Shown in pieces: positions 27,281 through 37,970 of a DNA stretch of 64,000 nt. The notes under the pieces were generated by a model, which made no database searches, was not told the origin of the DNA, and was given only the letters and a program-made list of their open reading frames with translations. Numbering within the stretch: position 1 is the stretch's first letter; every line of letters starts with the position of its first letter. The position numbers were made by a program, and so were the translations under genes. The DNA comes from Modestobacter muralis (lineage in GTDB: Bacteria; Actinomycetota; Actinomycetes; Mycobacteriales; Geodermatophilaceae), in assembly GCF_010682105.1 (NCBI RefSeq), contig NZ_JAAGWH010000033.1, forward strand, positions 143,383 to 207,382, given 5' to 3'.

Positions 27281-28198
27281 GTGACCGCTGCTCGCCGTGT
27301 GCTGTTCGTGCACGCGCATCCTGACGACGAGACGATCAACAACGGGGCCACGATGGCCCGGTACGTCGCCGAGGGCGTCCAGGTCACGCTGCTCACCTGC
27401 ACGCTGGGCGAGGAGGGCGAGATCCTGGTGCCCGAGCTGGCGCAACTGGCCGCCGACGCCGCCGACCAGCTCGGTGGCTACCGGATCGCCGAGCTCGACG
27501 CGGCGATGAGCGCCCTCGGGGTCACCGACCGGCGGTTCCTGGGCGGTGCCGGGCACCACCGCGACTCCGGGATGATCGGCACCCCGGCCAACGACCGGCC
27601 CCGCGCCTTCTGGCGTGCCGACCTGGCCGAGGCCGTCGCGGAGGCGGTCGCCGTCGTCCGCGAGGTGCGACCTCAGGTGCTGGTCACCTACGACGAGGTC
27701 GGCGGCTACGGCCACCCCGACCACGTCCAGGCCCACCGGGTGGCGATGGGCGCGGTCGACGCGGCCGCCGACCCCGGGTACCGCCCCGAGCTGGGCGCGC
27801 CGTGGACCGTGGCCAAGGTCTACTGGAACGCCACGCCCCGCTCTGTGGTGCAGGACGGCGCCGACGCGCTGACCGCGCTGGGGGAGCAGGCGCCCTTCAC
27901 CTCGCTCGGCGAGCTGGACGACGTGCCGTTCGCCGTCCCCGACGACCTGGTCACCACCGCGGTCGACGGCGGGACGCACGTCGTGGCCAAGGCGGCGGCG
28001 ATGCGCGCCCACCGCACGCAGATCACCGTCGACGGGCCGTTCTTCGCCCTGTCCAACGGCATCGGCCAGCCGGTGCTGGCCACCGAGCACTACCGCCTGG
28101 TCCGCGGTGTCCGCGGGCCGGCCGGCCCCGGCCCCGAGGGCTGGGAGGACGACCTCTTCGCCGGCCTCGACACGGGGACGGCGGAGGTGCCCGGGTGA
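27281..28198 (+). CDS. mshB: N-acetyl-1-D-myo-inositol-2-amino-2-deoxy-alpha-D-glucopyranoside deacetylase
   Basis: Zinc deacetylase of mycothiol biosynthesis, 305 residues. Zinc ligands lie in VHAHPDDE near residue 11 and in [11 protein letters not shown] near 143. The second half has the MshB-specific [10 protein letters not shown]. Mycothiol is the actinobacterial low-molecular-weight thiol, so this gene anchors the taxonomic guess. GTG start. It overlaps the following membrane protein gene by four bases. Confidence 0.95.
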   Translation: MTAARRVLFVHAHPDDETINNGATMARYVAEGVQVTLLTCTLGEEGEILVPELAQLAADAADQLGGYRIAELDAAMSALGVTDRRFLGGAGHHRDSGMIGTPANDRPRAFWRADLAEAVAEAVAVVREVRPQVLVTYDEVGGYGHPDHVQAHRVAMGAVDAAADPGYRPELGAPWTVAKVYWNATPRSVVQDGADALTALGEQAPFTSLGELDDVPFAVPDDLVTTAVDGGTHVVAKAAAMRAHRTQITVDGPFFALSNGIGQPVLATEHYRLVRGVRGPAGPGPEGWEDDLFAGLDTGTAEVPG

Positions 28199-28611
28199 GG
28201 GGCCTGCAGCTGGCCGGCTGGGCGGTGGCCGCCGTCGTCGTCGCGGCCTGGCTCGCGCTGGTCGAGGTGTTCTGGCTGCCGCTGCGGGTCGGCGGGGTCC
28301 CGGTGCCGCTGTCCCTGGTCGCCGCGGTCTTCGGGAACGTGGTGCTGGTCGACACCGCCCGGCGGCTGTCCGGGTCGCGGCTGGTCGCCGTCCTGCCCGC
28401 GCTCGTCTGGCTGGGCATCGCGCTGGCGGCCGGCTCCCGCCGTCCGGAGGGCGACCTGCTGATCACCGGCGGCAACGCGGTCACCCAGCTGGTGAACTTG
28501 GGCTTCCTGCTGGTCGGCGTGATCGCGGCCGCCTTCGCCGTGGGCCGCCTGCTGGGCGGCCCACCGGTCAGCCGGGCAGGCGCCGGTACCAGTAGCGGTG
28601 CTGCTCGATGA
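28195..28611 (+). CDS. Small integral membrane protein next to mshB
   Basis: Protein of 138 residues with about four hydrophobic helices (residues 5-23, 34-50, 60-78 and 100-118) and a Gly/Ser-rich tail. It resembles the conserved membrane protein that follows mshB in other actinobacteria (I recall Rv1171 in M. tuberculosis). GTG start overlaps the mshB stop (GTGA), so it is translationally coupled. Function unknown. The 3' end overlaps the GNAT gene by 44 bases. Confidence 0.8.
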   Translation: MRGLQLAGWAVAAVVVAAWLALVEVFWLPLRVGGVPVPLSLVAAVFGNVVLVDTARRLSGSRLVAVLPALVWLGIALAAGSRRPEGDLLITGGNAVTQLVNLGFLLVGVIAAAFAVGRLLGGPPVSRAGAGTSSGAAR

Positions 28612-29308
28612 GGCCCGCCCGGCGGTAGAGCGCGCGGGCCGGCGCGTTGTCCTCGGTCACCTGCAGGTACACCGAGTGCGCGCCGCGCTCTGCGGCCCAG
28701 CCCCGCAGCGCGTCCAGCAGTGCGGTGCCCAGCCCCTGCCGGCGGTGCCCCGGGTCGACCTCGACCGCGCTGACGCCGAGCCAGCCGTCGGTGAGCACCC
28801 CGCGGGCCACGGCGGCGGCGACCGGCCCGCGGCGGACCGCGGCGAAGACGACGTCCTCGGCGCCGGTCAGCACCTGGTGCGCGGCCGGCGGCAGCGTGCC
28901 GCCGTCGGCGTAGGTGACCAGCCAGGCGTCGTCCGGGGTGGGGGAGAGCTCCACCGCCACGGCCGGTGCCGCGGGAGCACCGAGCGGCGCGGTCAGCACG
29001 AGCACGGCGCCCCCGCGCTGCCAGCCGGCGGCGGCGAACGCGGCGTCGGCGGACCGGGCCTGCACCCCGGGGAGCATCGCGGCCGGGGTCAGGCCGCGGT
29101 CGGCGTACCAGCGGGCCACGGCGGTCACGGCGTCGGGCAGCGGGAGCCCCGGGTCACCGACGACCAGCGCCGAGTTCGCCCGGCCGGTGAAGCCGCCCGC
29201 GGCGCGCAGCAGCCACTCGCCCAGCCGGTCCTCCTCCGGTGCCCGCCAGCCCCGCGCCGCGACCCGCTGCAGGTCCGCGACGCCCAGTGGTGACCGTGCC
29301 TGTCCCAT
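28568..29308 (-). CDS. GNAT-family N-acetyltransferase
   Basis: Acetyltransferase of 246 residues. The C-terminal GNAT domain shows the acetyl-CoA motif VDPGHRRQGLGTALLDAL near residue 180 and [19 protein letters not shown] near 215. The first half is a degenerate GNAT-like domain (GGFTGRANSALVVGDP), so it is probably a double-GNAT protein. Substrate unknown. It is divergent from the ferredoxin gene. Confidence 0.88.
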   Translation of the reverse strand: MGQARSPLGVADLQRVAARGWRAPEEDRLGEWLLRAAGGFTGRANSALVVGDPGLPLPDAVTAVARWYADRGLTPAAMLPGVQARSADAAFAAAGWQRGGAVLVLTAPLGAPAAPAVAVELSPTPDDAWLVTYADGGTLPPAAHQVLTGAEDVVFAAVRRGPVAAAVARGVLTDGWLGVSAVEVDPGHRRQGLGTALLDALRGWAAERGAHSVYLQVTEDNAPARALYRRAGLIEQHRYWYRRLPG

Positions 29309-29454
29309 GGAGGAGATCCTGCGTGCCCGCCCAGCGGGGCGTTGCAGCGGGTCCCGGCCACCCGTCGCGCCCGCGCGAGGGGTGCCGGGTGATACTTGGC
29401 GTGTTCGATCGCACCCCCTGGCCAGCCAGGGCCGCTCCTCGGAGGAGATCCCCC

Positions 29455-29781
29455 GTGACCTACGTCATCACCCAGGCCTGCGTCGACGTCCTCGACAAGG
29501 CGTGCATCGACGAGTGTCCGGTGGACTGCATCTACGAGGGCGACCGGATGCTCTACATCCACCCCGACGAGTGCGTGGACTGTGGCGCCTGCGAGCCGGT
29601 CTGCCCGGTGGAGGCCATCTACTACGAGGACGACGTCCCGGACAAGTGGAAGGACTTCTACAACGCCAACGTGGAGTTCTTCTCCGACCTGGGCAGCCCC
29701 GGCGGTGCCGCCAAGACCGGCAAGATCGACAAGGACCACCCGCTGGTCGCCGCCCTCCCGCCGCAGGGTGAGGGGCACTGA
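29455..29781 (+). CDS. fdxC: Seven-iron ferredoxin
   Basis: Bacterial ferredoxin of 108 residues with [3Fe-4S] and [4Fe-4S] clusters. Ligands are in ACIDECPVDCIY (first site) and CVDCGACEPVCP (second site). The first motif pattern (C-x7-C-x3-C) fits the 7Fe FdxA/FdxC group. The C-terminal extension FFSDLGSPGGAAKTGK is typical of actinobacterial FdxC. GTG start with ggaggag seven bases upstream. It is followed by dapC with a CTGA overlap, an order also known from mycobacteria. Confidence 0.94.
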   Translation: MTYVITQACVDVLDKACIDECPVDCIYEGDRMLYIHPDECVDCGACEPVCPVEAIYYEDDVPDKWKDFYNANVEFFSDLGSPGGAAKTGKIDKDHPLVAALPPQGEGH

Positions 29782-30878
29782 GCGCGGTCCGGCTGCCGGA
29801 CTTCCCCTGGGACTCGCTCGGCGCAGCCCGCGCCCGCGCCGCTGAGCACAGCGGCGGCGTGGTCGACCTCTCGATCGGCACGCCGGTCGACCCGACCCCG
29901 CCGCTGCTGGGCGAGGCGCTGGCCGCGGCCGGCGACGCCCCCGGCTACCCGACCGCGCTCGGCACCGCCGACGTGCGCCGGGCCGCGGCCGGGTGGCTCT
30001 CCCGCCGCCTCGGGGTGCAGCTCGCCGACCCGTTCGGCGCCGACCCGTCGGTGATCCCGACCGTGGGCTCCAAGGAGCTGGTGGCCCTGCTGCCGACGCT
30101 GCTGGGGCTCTCCGGCAGCGGCACCGTCCTGATCCCCGAGGTCGCCTACCCGACCTACGAGGTCGGCGCGGTGGTCGCGGGCCTGTCCGTGCTGCGCACC
30201 GACACCCCGCCGGCCGCGCCGGGGGACGCCGTCCTGGTCTGGCTGAACTCCCCGGGCAACCCGCACGGCCGGGTCCTCACCGGCGACGAGCTGCGCGCCT
30301 GGGTCACCTGGGGGCGCACCCACGGCGTGCCCGTGGTCGCCGACGAGTGCTACGTCGAGCTCGGCTGGGACGTGCAGCCGCGCTCGGTGCTGCACCCGGC
30401 CGTCGCGGGGGACGACCACACCGGCCTGCTCGCGGTGCACTCGCTGTCCAAGCAGTCGACGGCGGCCGGCTACCGCGCCGGGCTGCTCTCGGGCGACCCG
30501 GCGCTGGTCCGCCGCGTCTGGGAGACCCGCCGGCACCTGGGCCTGCTCGTGCCCACCCCGGTCCAGGCCGCGATGGCCGCCGCGCTCGCCGACGACGAGC
30601 ACGTCGCTGTCCAGCGCGAGCGCTACCGGGCCCGCCGCGACCGGCTGGCCGCCGCGGTGCGCGCCGCCGGCGCCCGGATCGACCACTCCGAGGCCGGGCT
30701 CTACCTCTGGGTGACCCGTGACGAGGACTGCTGGACGACGATCGACTGGCTGGCCGGGCTGGGCATCGTGGCCGCCCCGGGCAGCTTCTACGGCCCCGCC
30801 GGTGCCCGGCACGTGCGGATGGCGCTCACCGCCACCGACGAGCGCATCGACGCCGCCGCCACCCGCCTCGCGGGCTGA
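29778..30878 (+). CDS. dapC: Succinyldiaminopimelate aminotransferase, CTG start
   Basis: PLP enzyme of the lysine/DAP pathway, 366 residues. The PLP lysine is in HSLSKQSTAAGYR near residue 222, and the Arg/Asn sites are in WLNSPGNPHG. The only ATG/GTG/TTG start in frame is the GTG at 29859, which would delete the conserved N terminus LPDFPWDSLGAARARAAEH. An in-frame stop at 29769 leaves CTG at 29778 as the sole start that keeps it. It overlaps the fdxC stop (CTGA) and has gagg just upstream. Confidence 0.85.
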   Translation: MSAVRLPDFPWDSLGAARARAAEHSGGVVDLSIGTPVDPTPPLLGEALAAAGDAPGYPTALGTADVRRAAAGWLSRRLGVQLADPFGADPSVIPTVGSKELVALLPTLLGLSGSGTVLIPEVAYPTYEVGAVVAGLSVLRTDTPPAAPGDAVLVWLNSPGNPHGRVLTGDELRAWVTWGRTHGVPVVADECYVELGWDVQPRSVLHPAVAGDDHTGLLAVHSLSKQSTAAGYRAGLLSGDPALVRRVWETRRHLGLLVPTPVQAAMAAALADDEHVAVQRERYRARRDRLAAAVRAAGARIDHSEAGLYLWVTRDEDCWTTIDWLAGLGIVAAPGSFYGPAGARHVRMALTATDERIDAAATRLAG

Positions 30879-30896
30879 CGGCGGCGCCGCGGGCGG

Positions 30897-31562
30897 TCAG
30901 TCGGCGCTGACCTGGTGGCGGAACCGGTCACGCTTCACGTGCAGGTCCCACAGCAGCCCGGCCAGGACGTCGGGGTCCTTCTCCGGGTCCCCGGCGACGA
31001 TCTTGCCGCCGATGATCAGCTGGGACACCTGGATGCCCTCCTCGCCGAGCACCTCGTGCAGCAGCTGGGCGTAGGCAGCCTGCCCGGCGAAGGCGACCGA
31101 CGTCCCGGTCACGCCCCGCCCGGGCTTGACCGCGGAGCCGCCGTTGACGAACAGGATCGTGCCCCGGTTCCCACCGAGGAAGCGCATGCCCGGCAGCACC
31201 TGGTGGACGGCGGCGACCGGCCCGTAGATCGAGAACTCGACCGGTCCGACCAGGTCCGCCGGGGTGGTCTCCAGCACCGGGCGCATGAAGTCCTTCTGCG
31301 GCAGCGGGCTGTACTGCAGCACCTCGATCGGGCCGAGGGCCGCCGTCACCTGCTCCAGTGCCCGGGTCAGCGAGGCCGGGTCGCGGACGTCGGCGGCGAA
31401 GCCCTGCGCGTGCACGCCGTCCCGGCGCAGGTCCTCGGCCAGCGCGTCGACGCGGGCCTGGGAGCGGGAGAGGAGGCCGACGGAGAAGCCCTCGGCGCCG
31501 AACCGGCGGGCCACGGCCGCCCCGAGTCCGGAGCCGGCGCCGATGATCGCGATGGAGGTCAT
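30897..31562 (-). CDS. SDR-fold protein lacking the catalytic YxxxK
   Basis: Rossmann-fold protein of 221 residues. The NAD(P) motif GAGSGLGAAVARRFG is near residue 8 and resembles short-chain dehydrogenases (TGxxxGxG form). The usual Ser-Tyr-Lys triad cannot be found: after VNGGSAV the expected YxxxK region reads VAFAGQAAYAQLL, with no lysine. It may be a binding-only or regulatory SDR, or use an atypical mechanism. It converges on dapC. Confidence 0.78.
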   Translation of the reverse strand: MTSIAIIGAGSGLGAAVARRFGAEGFSVGLLSRSQARVDALAEDLRRDGVHAQGFAADVRDPASLTRALEQVTAALGPIEVLQYSPLPQKDFMRPVLETTPADLVGPVEFSIYGPVAAVHQVLPGMRFLGGNRGTILFVNGGSAVKPGRGVTGTSVAFAGQAAYAQLLHEVLGEEGIQVSQLIIGGKIVAGDPEKDPDVLAGLLWDLHVKRDRFRHQVSAD

Positions 31563-31597
31563 GTGAGGTGCAAGCCCGCACCCTCGTGATCGCTTCC

Positions 31598-31631
31598 CGC
31601 GGGGGCCGGCACCACGGCACCGGCCCCCGCG
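31598..31631 (-). terminator. Terminator after the aldo/keto reductase gene
   Basis: Perfect 12-bp stem CGCGGGGGCCGG / CCGGCCCCCGCG with a 10-base loop. It lies five bases past the aldo/keto reductase stop (minus strand) and upstream of the SDR gene. Confidence 0.75.
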
Positions 31632-31635
31632 ACGG

Positions 31636-32628
31636 TCAGCGGTGCAGGGAGGCCATGCCCGTGGGCGCGTACCGCTCGCCCGCGGCGACGCCGACCGGTG
31701 CGGCGGCCTCGATGGAGGCGAGGTCCTCAGTCGTCAGCGTGATGTCGACGGCGGCAGCGTTCTCCTCCAGGTTCGCGATGCGCCGGGTGCCCGGGATCGG
31801 CACGACGTCCTCGCCCTGGGCCAGCACCCAGGCCAGTGCGAGCTGGCTGGGGGTGACGCCCTTGTCCTGCGCGATCGCCACGACCCGGTCGAGCACCTCG
31901 AGGTTCTTCGCGAAGTTCTCGCCCTGGAAGCGCGGGGAGGTGCGGCGGAAGTCGCCGTCGGCGAAGTCGTCCACGGACCGGTACTTGCCGGACAGGAAGC
32001 CGCGGCCCAGCGGGGAGTAGGGCACGAAACCGATGCCGAGCTCGCGGACGGTGGCCAGCACGCCGTTGTCCTCGACGTCCCGGGTGAAGAGCGAGTACTC
32101 CGTCTGCACGGCGGTCAGCGGGTGCGTGGCGTGCGCGCGGCGGATGGTGTCCGGGGCTGCCTCGCTGATGCCGACGTAGCGCACCTTGCCCGCAGCGACC
32201 AGCTCGCCGAGCGCCCCGAAGGTCTCCTCGACCGGGGTGTCGGGGTCGACGCGGTGCTGGTAGTAGAGGTCGATGACGTCGATGCCCAGCCGCTGCAGCG
32301 AGCCGTCGACGGACTTGCGGACGTACTCCGGGCGGCCGTTGTTGCCGCCGGTGCGGACGCCGGCGTCGTCGAGCTCGTTGCCGAACTTGGTGGCCAGCAC
32401 GACCTCGTCGCGGCGCTCGGCCAGCACGCCGGAGAGCAGCCGCTCGTTGGTCAACGGGCCGTAGACGTCGGCGGTGTCCAGGAAGGTGATGCCCAGGTCG
32501 AGGGCGCGGTGCAGCGTGGCGGTGGACTCGGCGTCGTCGAAGGCGCCGTACCAGGCGCTCATGCCCATGCAGCCCAGCCCCTCGGCGGAGACGGTGAGGC
32601 CCTGCTGACCCAGTGTGCGGTTGTCCAT
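31636..32628 (-). CDS. Aldo/keto reductase
   Basis: NADPH-dependent reductase of 330 residues, TIM-barrel AKR family. Catalytic Asp and Tyr are in [10 protein letters not shown] near residue 51, the Lys in LATKFG near 80, and the His in YYQHRVDP near 124. The C-terminal cofactor site is [15 protein letters not shown]. It belongs to the YajO/GCY-like AKR group common in bacteria. Substrate unknown. Confidence 0.92.
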   Translation of the reverse strand: MDNRTLGQQGLTVSAEGLGCMGMSAWYGAFDDAESTATLHRALDLGITFLDTADVYGPLTNERLLSGVLAERRDEVVLATKFGNELDDAGVRTGGNNGRPEYVRKSVDGSLQRLGIDVIDLYYQHRVDPDTPVEETFGALGELVAAGKVRYVGISEAAPDTIRRAHATHPLTAVQTEYSLFTRDVEDNGVLATVRELGIGFVPYSPLGRGFLSGKYRSVDDFADGDFRRTSPRFQGENFAKNLEVLDRVVAIAQDKGVTPSQLALAWVLAQGEDVVPIPGTRRIANLEENAAAVDITLTTEDLASIEAAAPVGVAAGERYAPTGMASLHR

Positions 32629-32659
32629 GACCTCATCTTGCCGGTCGGCGGACCCCCGG

Positions 32660-33517
32660 TCAGAGGGGGAGTTGCACGGTGAGCACGCCGGGGTCGCCGG
32701 AGCTCTCGGCCCAGCCGCTCTCCGCCGTCCACTCCCAGCCGGCGTACCGGACCGACGCCAGCTGCAGCCGCGACGCGTGCGCCACCGCCCAGCTCGCGGC
32801 CGGCCACCCCTCGCCGGGGACGGTGATGGTGCCGCCGAGGTGCGGCTCGGCCGGGCCGGCCTCGCGGCGCAGCGCCTCGGCGACCGCGGCGGTGCGCGGG
32901 TCGATCGAGTCCGCGACGTCGTCCGGACGGTAGGTGCAGGTGAGCCGGCCCGGCTGGTCGGACAGCAGCGCGCCGGCCAGCGCCGTCGCCATCGGCTCCC
33001 ACTGCTGGTAGGCCTCCGGGAAGCCGCTGCGCTGCACGGCCTGGGCGACCTCGGTGAGCCGGCCGGTCTCCCAGCCGGGCACCTCCACCAGCCCGTCGAG
33101 GAACTTCCCCGTCGCGTACACCGGGTCCTGCACCTGGGCCTCCGAGCCCCAGCCCTGCGAGGGGCGCTGCTGGAACAGCCCCAGGGAGTCGCGGTCGCCG
33201 TGGTCGAGGTTGCGGATCCGGGACTCCTGCTGGGCCGTGGCCAGCGCGATCACCGTGGCCCGCGGCGGCAGGCCCCGAGAGCGGGCGACGGCGGCGATGG
33301 TCGCGGCGTTGGCGGCCACCTCGGCGGACACCCGGAGGTCGGAGCCGGCGACCGTGCAGTCGGTGGCCACGGCCGACGATCCTCCTCCACGCACGGACAC
33401 CACGACCAGGGCGACGAGCACGGCCAGCAGGACCAGCAGCGCCCGCAGCGCCACGGGCCGGCGCCGGGACGGCCGGCGGGCCGGTGGCCGTCGGCTCACC
33501 GCCGTGCTCCCCGCCAT
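32660..33517 (-). CDS. Membrane-anchored lysozyme-like (transglycosylase-fold) protein
   Basis: Protein of 285 residues with a basic N terminus and one hydrophobic segment at about 25-43, then an extracytoplasmic domain. The region [20 protein letters not shown] followed by [20 protein letters not shown] resembles the lysozyme/Slt fold with its catalytic Glu (QES) and the actinobacterial [12 protein letters not shown] block. It may remodel cell wall. The remaining C-terminal part (residues 200-285) is not recognised. Confidence 0.72.
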   Translation of the reverse strand: MAGSTAVSRRPPARRPSRRRPVALRALLVLLAVLVALVVVSVRGGGSSAVATDCTVAGSDLRVSAEVAANAATIAAVARSRGLPPRATVIALATAQQESRIRNLDHGDRDSLGLFQQRPSQGWGSEAQVQDPVYATGKFLDGLVEVPGWETGRLTEVAQAVQRSGFPEAYQQWEPMATALAGALLSDQPGRLTCTYRPDDVADSIDPRTAAVAEALRREAGPAEPHLGGTITVPGEGWPAASWAVAHASRLQLASVRYAGWEWTAESGWAESSGDPGVLTVQLPL

Positions 33518-33572
33518 CCGCCGATCGTAAGGCGGCCGGCTGTGCGGACCGGGGAGCGACGGACGCGTGCCG

Positions 33573-34568
33573 CTAGTTCGCGTGCAGTGCGGCGTTCAGG
33601 CTGCCCCAGTCGCCGTTGCGGGCCACGACCTCCAGCGCCCCGGAGACCGAGTTGCGCCGGAACAGCAGCCCGTCCCGCCCGGAGAGCTCGGCGGCCTTGA
33701 CCACCGAGCCGTCGGGCAGCGACACCTTGGACCCGGCGGTGACGTAGCAGCCGGCCTCCACGACGCAACCGTCGCCGAGGGAGATGCCGATGCCGGAGTT
33801 GGCGCCCAGCAGGGTGCCCTCGCCGATGGCGATGACCTGCTTCCCACCACCGGACAGGGTGCCCATGATCGAGGCGCCGCCACCGACGTCGGAGCCGGCC
33901 CCGACGACCACGCCCGCGCTGATCCGGCCCTCGACCATGGAGGCGCCCAGCGTCCCGGCGTTGAAGTTCACGAAGCCCTCGTGCATGACCGTGGTGCCCT
34001 CGGCCAGGTGTGCGCCCAGCCGGACCCGGTCGGCGTCGGCGACCCGCACGCCGGTGGGCAGCACGTAGTCGACCATCCGCGGGAACTTGTCCACCCCGAA
34101 GACGGTCACGTGCCCGTGGGCGGCGCGGATGAGCGCGCGACGGGCCGGGGTCAGGTCGGTGGCCAGCACCGGGCCGGCCGACGTCCAGGCCACGTTGGCC
34201 AGCAGCCCGAAGACGCCGTCCAGGTTGGTGCCGTGCGGACGGACGAGCCGGGCGGAGAGCAGGTGGAGCCGCAAGTAGGCGTCGTGGGCGTCCACCGGGG
34301 GAGCCGAGATGTCGGCGATGGTGGTCGACACCGCGACCACCTGCACGCCGCGGGCGTCGTCGCGGCGCACCAGGCCGGCGTACTCGGGCCCGAGCAGGCC
34401 GGTCAGCTCCGCGACGCCCAGCTGCTGGGTGCCGGTCTCGCCCTGGTCGGCGCTGCTGAGCGCGGGGGCGGGGAACCAGGTGTCCAGCACGGTGCCGTCT
34501 CCGGTCACGGTGGCCAGGCCCACTCCGTTGGCGCCGGTGGTCTGCTCGCTGCTCGTCACGCCCGCCAC
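33573..34568 (-). CDS. dapD: 2,3,4,5-tetrahydropyridine-2,6-dicarboxylate N-succinyltransferase
   Basis: Lysine/DAP pathway enzyme of 331 residues. The C-terminal half is a left-handed beta-helix of hexapeptide repeats ([38 protein letters not shown]). The N-terminal half is the DapD-specific domain of the actinobacterial type. It starts at GTG 34568 (or GTG 34559) and overlaps the Nudix gene by 13 bases, so they form a coupled minus-strand pair opposite dapE. Confidence 0.94.
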   Translation of the reverse strand: MAGVTSSEQTTGANGVGLATVTGDGTVLDTWFPAPALSSADQGETGTQQLGVAELTGLLGPEYAGLVRRDDARGVQVVAVSTTIADISAPPVDAHDAYLRLHLLSARLVRPHGTNLDGVFGLLANVAWTSAGPVLATDLTPARRALIRAAHGHVTVFGVDKFPRMVDYVLPTGVRVADADRVRLGAHLAEGTTVMHEGFVNFNAGTLGASMVEGRISAGVVVGAGSDVGGGASIMGTLSGGGKQVIAIGEGTLLGANSGIGISLGDGCVVEAGCYVTAGSKVSLPDGSVVKAAELSGRDGLLFRRNSVSGALEVVARNGDWGSLNAALHAN

Positions 34569-35047
34569 GCTACCGAGGCGGCTGCCAGCAGCACGGCCGG
34601 CAGCGGGTCCCCGGCGGCGAGGAAGGTCAGCACCTGGGCCTCCTGCGGCTGCACCGGGCTGGGCAGCGCGGTGAGCGGGAACCAGCCCAGCCCGGCGTTC
34701 TTGCCCGGCTCGGCCACCCGCGGCTCACCGGACCACCGGCGGACGGCGAAGAAGAAGTCGACGCGCTGCTCGATCTGCCCCGCACCCGGGGTGACCCGGT
34801 GGACGGCGGTCAGCGGCTGCAGGTCGGCCGGGTCGACCTCGATCCCGGCCTCCTCCCGCACCTCGCGGACGGCGGCGGCGAACGCGGTCTCCTCGGCCTC
34901 GACGTGCCCGGCCAGGCTGGCCCAGTGGCCGTCCATGTAGCCGGTGCCCTGCCGCAGGTGCAGCAGCACCTCGGTGCCGCCGTCCGCACCGTCCCGCAGC
35001 AGGAACACGTAGGACGACGGGATCAGCAGGCTGCGGGGCACCGCCAC
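34556..35047 (-). CDS. Nudix hydrolase
   Basis: Stand-alone Nudix protein of 163 residues. Complete Nudix box in [20 protein letters not shown] then AGIEV, near residues 47-72. It acts on a nucleoside-diphosphate-linked compound; the exact substrate cannot be read from sequence. Upstream of and overlapping dapD on the same strand. Confidence 0.9.
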   Translation of the reverse strand: MAVPRSLLIPSSYVFLLRDGADGGTEVLLHLRQGTGYMDGHWASLAGHVEAEETAFAAAVREVREEAGIEVDPADLQPLTAVHRVTPGAGQIEQRVDFFFAVRRWSGEPRVAEPGKNAGLGWFPLTALPSPVQPQEAQVLTFLAAGDPLPAVLLAAASVAWRA

Positions 35048-35141
35048 ACGGTAAGCAGGTACGGCCTGGCTTCAGGGACCCGCACCGCGCGCCAGCGCGG
35101 GGTGGGGGGTCAGCCAGATCCTTTCACTACGCTCGTGAGCC

Positions 35142-36283
35142 GTGAGCCCCGACCAGCCGCTGCCCCCGCTCGACCTGACCGCCGACGTCCTGACCCTGAC
35201 CCGCGCGCTGGTCGACGCTCCGTCGGTGTCGGGCACCGAGGGGCCACTGGCCGACGCGGTGGAGACGGCGCTGCGCGGGCTCAGCGGGCTGGAGGTCCTC
35301 CGGGTCGGCGACACGGTGCTGGCCCGTACGAACCTCGACCGTGACTCCCGGATCGTGCTGGCCGGCCACCTGGACACCGTGCCGATCGCGGACAACCTGC
35401 CCAGCCGGCTGGAGACCGTCGACGGGGAGGAGCGGCTGTACGGCTGCGGCACCTCCGACATGAAGGCCGGCGACGCGGTCATGCTGCGGCTGGCCGGCCG
35501 CTTCGGCGTCCCCGGTGCCGAGCCCGCCCGCGACCTCACGTTCGTCTTCTACGACAACGAGGAGGTCGAGGCGGTGCGCAACGGCCTGGGCCGGGTGGCC
35601 CGGGAGCACCGCGGCTGGCTCTACGGCGACCTCGCGATCCTGATGGAGCCCACCGACGGCGCGATCGAGGGCGGCTGCCAGGGCACGCTGCGCGTCGTCC
35701 TCACCGTGTCCGGCACCCGCGCGCACAGCGCCCGGTCGTGGCTCGGGGTCAACGCGGTGCACGGTGCGGCCGGTCTGCTGGCCACGCTGTCGGCCTACGA
35801 GGCGCGTGAGGTGGACATCGACGGGCTGCACTACCGCGAGGGCCTCAACGCCGTGCGCATCGAGGGCGGGGTCGCCGGCAACGTCGTCCCCGACGAGTGC
35901 CGGGTGACCGTGAACTTCCGCTTCGCCCCCGACCGGGACGAGGACGACGCCGTGGCCCACGTGCGCGAGGTGTTCGCCGACGCGCTGGCCGCCGGCGTGA
36001 CCCTGGAGGTCACCGACCTGTCCGGGGGCGCGCTGCCCGGGCTGTCCGAGCCGGCCGCCGCGGCGTTCCTGGCCGCCGTCGGCCGGCCCGCGCGGGCCAA
36101 GCTGGGCTGGACCGACGTCGCCCGGTTCGCCGCCTTCGGCATCCCGGCGCTCAACTACGGCCCCGGTGACCCGAACCTGGCCCACCAGCTCGGCGAGTAC
36201 ACGCGGGTCGACCGCCTGCAGCCGGCCGAGGACGCGCTGGTCGCCTACCTGACCGAGAACGACCGCGACACGGGGAGCAACGC

Positions 36284-36287
<4 letters not shown>
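35142..36287 (+). CDS. dapE: Succinyl-diaminopimelate desuccinylase
   Basis: M20 metallopeptidase-family enzyme of 381 residues, giving LL-diaminopimelate for peptidoglycan and lysine. Metal and catalytic residues lie in LAGHLDTVP (His, Asp), [13 protein letters not shown] (Asp), FYDNEEVEA (Glu-Glu), LMEPTDG, and LAHQLGEYT (His). GTG start. It overlaps the LOG gene by four bases. Divergent from the Nudix-dapD pair, so dapC, dapD and dapE all lie within 6.5 kb. Confidence 0.94.
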
Positions 36288-37111
<824 letters not shown>

Positions 37112-37112
37112 C

Positions 37113-37472
37113 ATGGCCGGGCTGCTCTTCGTGTTCGGGCTGCTCGTCGTCGGCGGGCTGCTCTTCCTGGGGGCCTCGCTGCTGCTGGGGCGCGGGGAGA
37201 GCCAGCCGCCGCCGGTCCCGGGGCGCTCGCCGGTCGAGCTGCCCGACGACCGGTCGGTGGTCGCCGACGACGTGCGCGCGCTGCGGATCTCGGTGGCCTT
37301 CCGCGGCTACCGGATGACCGAGGTCGACTGGCTGCTGGACCAGTTCGCCCAGGTGCTCGACGAGCGGGACGCCCGCATCGCCGAGCTGCAGGCCCAGCGG
37401 ACGCACGCTCCGGACGTGACCGTGCCGGTCACGGACGACGACATCGACGACGAGGAGCGCGACCGTGCCTGA
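37113..37472 (+). CDS. Membrane-anchored DivIVA-domain protein
   Basis: Protein of 119 residues. One N-terminal membrane helix (residues 4-25) is followed by a linker and a short DivIVA-like domain (VRALRISVAFRGYRMTEVDW) leading into a coiled coil (LLDQFAQVLDERDARIAELQ). It resembles the small anchored DivIVA proteins of actinobacteria (Rv1209-like by position). It may mark growth or septal membrane; role unproven. It overlaps the SRPBCC gene by eight bases. Confidence 0.82.
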   Translation: MAGLLFVFGLLVVGGLLFLGASLLLGRGESQPPPVPGRSPVELPDDRSVVADDVRALRISVAFRGYRMTEVDWLLDQFAQVLDERDARIAELQAQRTHAPDVTVPVTDDDIDDEERDRA

Positions 37473-37929
37473 ACTGGTGCTGCAGGTGGACGTGGAGGCA
37501 CCCCCCGAGCAGGTGTGGGCGGCGCTGGTCGACTGGGACCGACAGGGGGAGTGGATGCTGCTCACCGACGTCCGCGCCGGCGCGCAGGGCGGGCAGGGCG
37601 TGGGCGGGGAGCTCGCCGCGGTGACCGGGGTCAAGCTGCCGGTGCTCAGCCGTCGGCTCGGCGTGCTGGACACCATGCTGATCACCAGCTGGGACGCCCC
37701 GCGCCGGGTCGACGTGCGGCACACCGGGCGGGTGGTGCGCGGCACCGGCGCGTTCGAGGTGCTCCCGCGGACCGGCGGCGGCTCGACGTTCGTCTGGACC
37801 GAGGGCCTGGACCTGCCGCTGGGCGCCCTCGGTCGGGCGGGCTGGCCACTGGTGAAGCCGGTGTTCGCCGCCGGCGTCCGCCTCTCGCTGAAGCGCTTCG
37901 CCACCTACGCGGCGGCGTACCCGGCCTGA
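37465..37929 (+). CDS. SRPBCC-family protein
   Basis: Protein of 154 residues with a START/SRPBCC ligand-binding fold. It has the N-terminal VDVEAPPEQVWAALVDWDRQ, the central ITSWDAPRRVDVRHTG, and a long C-terminal helix (LKRFATYAAAYPA). Ligand unknown. The GTG overlaps the end of the DivIVA-domain gene by eight bases. Confidence 0.82.
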   Translation: MPELVLQVDVEAPPEQVWAALVDWDRQGEWMLLTDVRAGAQGGQGVGGELAAVTGVKLPVLSRRLGVLDTMLITSWDAPRRVDVRHTGRVVRGTGAFEVLPRTGGGSTFVWTEGLDLPLGALGRAGWPLVKPVFAAGVRLSLKRFATYAAAYPA

Positions 37930-37930
37930 G

Positions 37931-37970
37931 CTCCCGAGGGGCGAGAGTGACCACTTCCGCCCCTCGGGAG
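37931..37970. terminator. Bidirectional terminator after the SRPBCC gene
   Basis: Perfect 13-bp stem CTCCCGAGGGGCG (37931-37943) / CGCCCCTCGGGAG (37958-37970) with a 14-base loop. It begins one base after the stop at 37929 and ends where the minus-strand remnant frame stops (37971). Confidence 0.8.
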
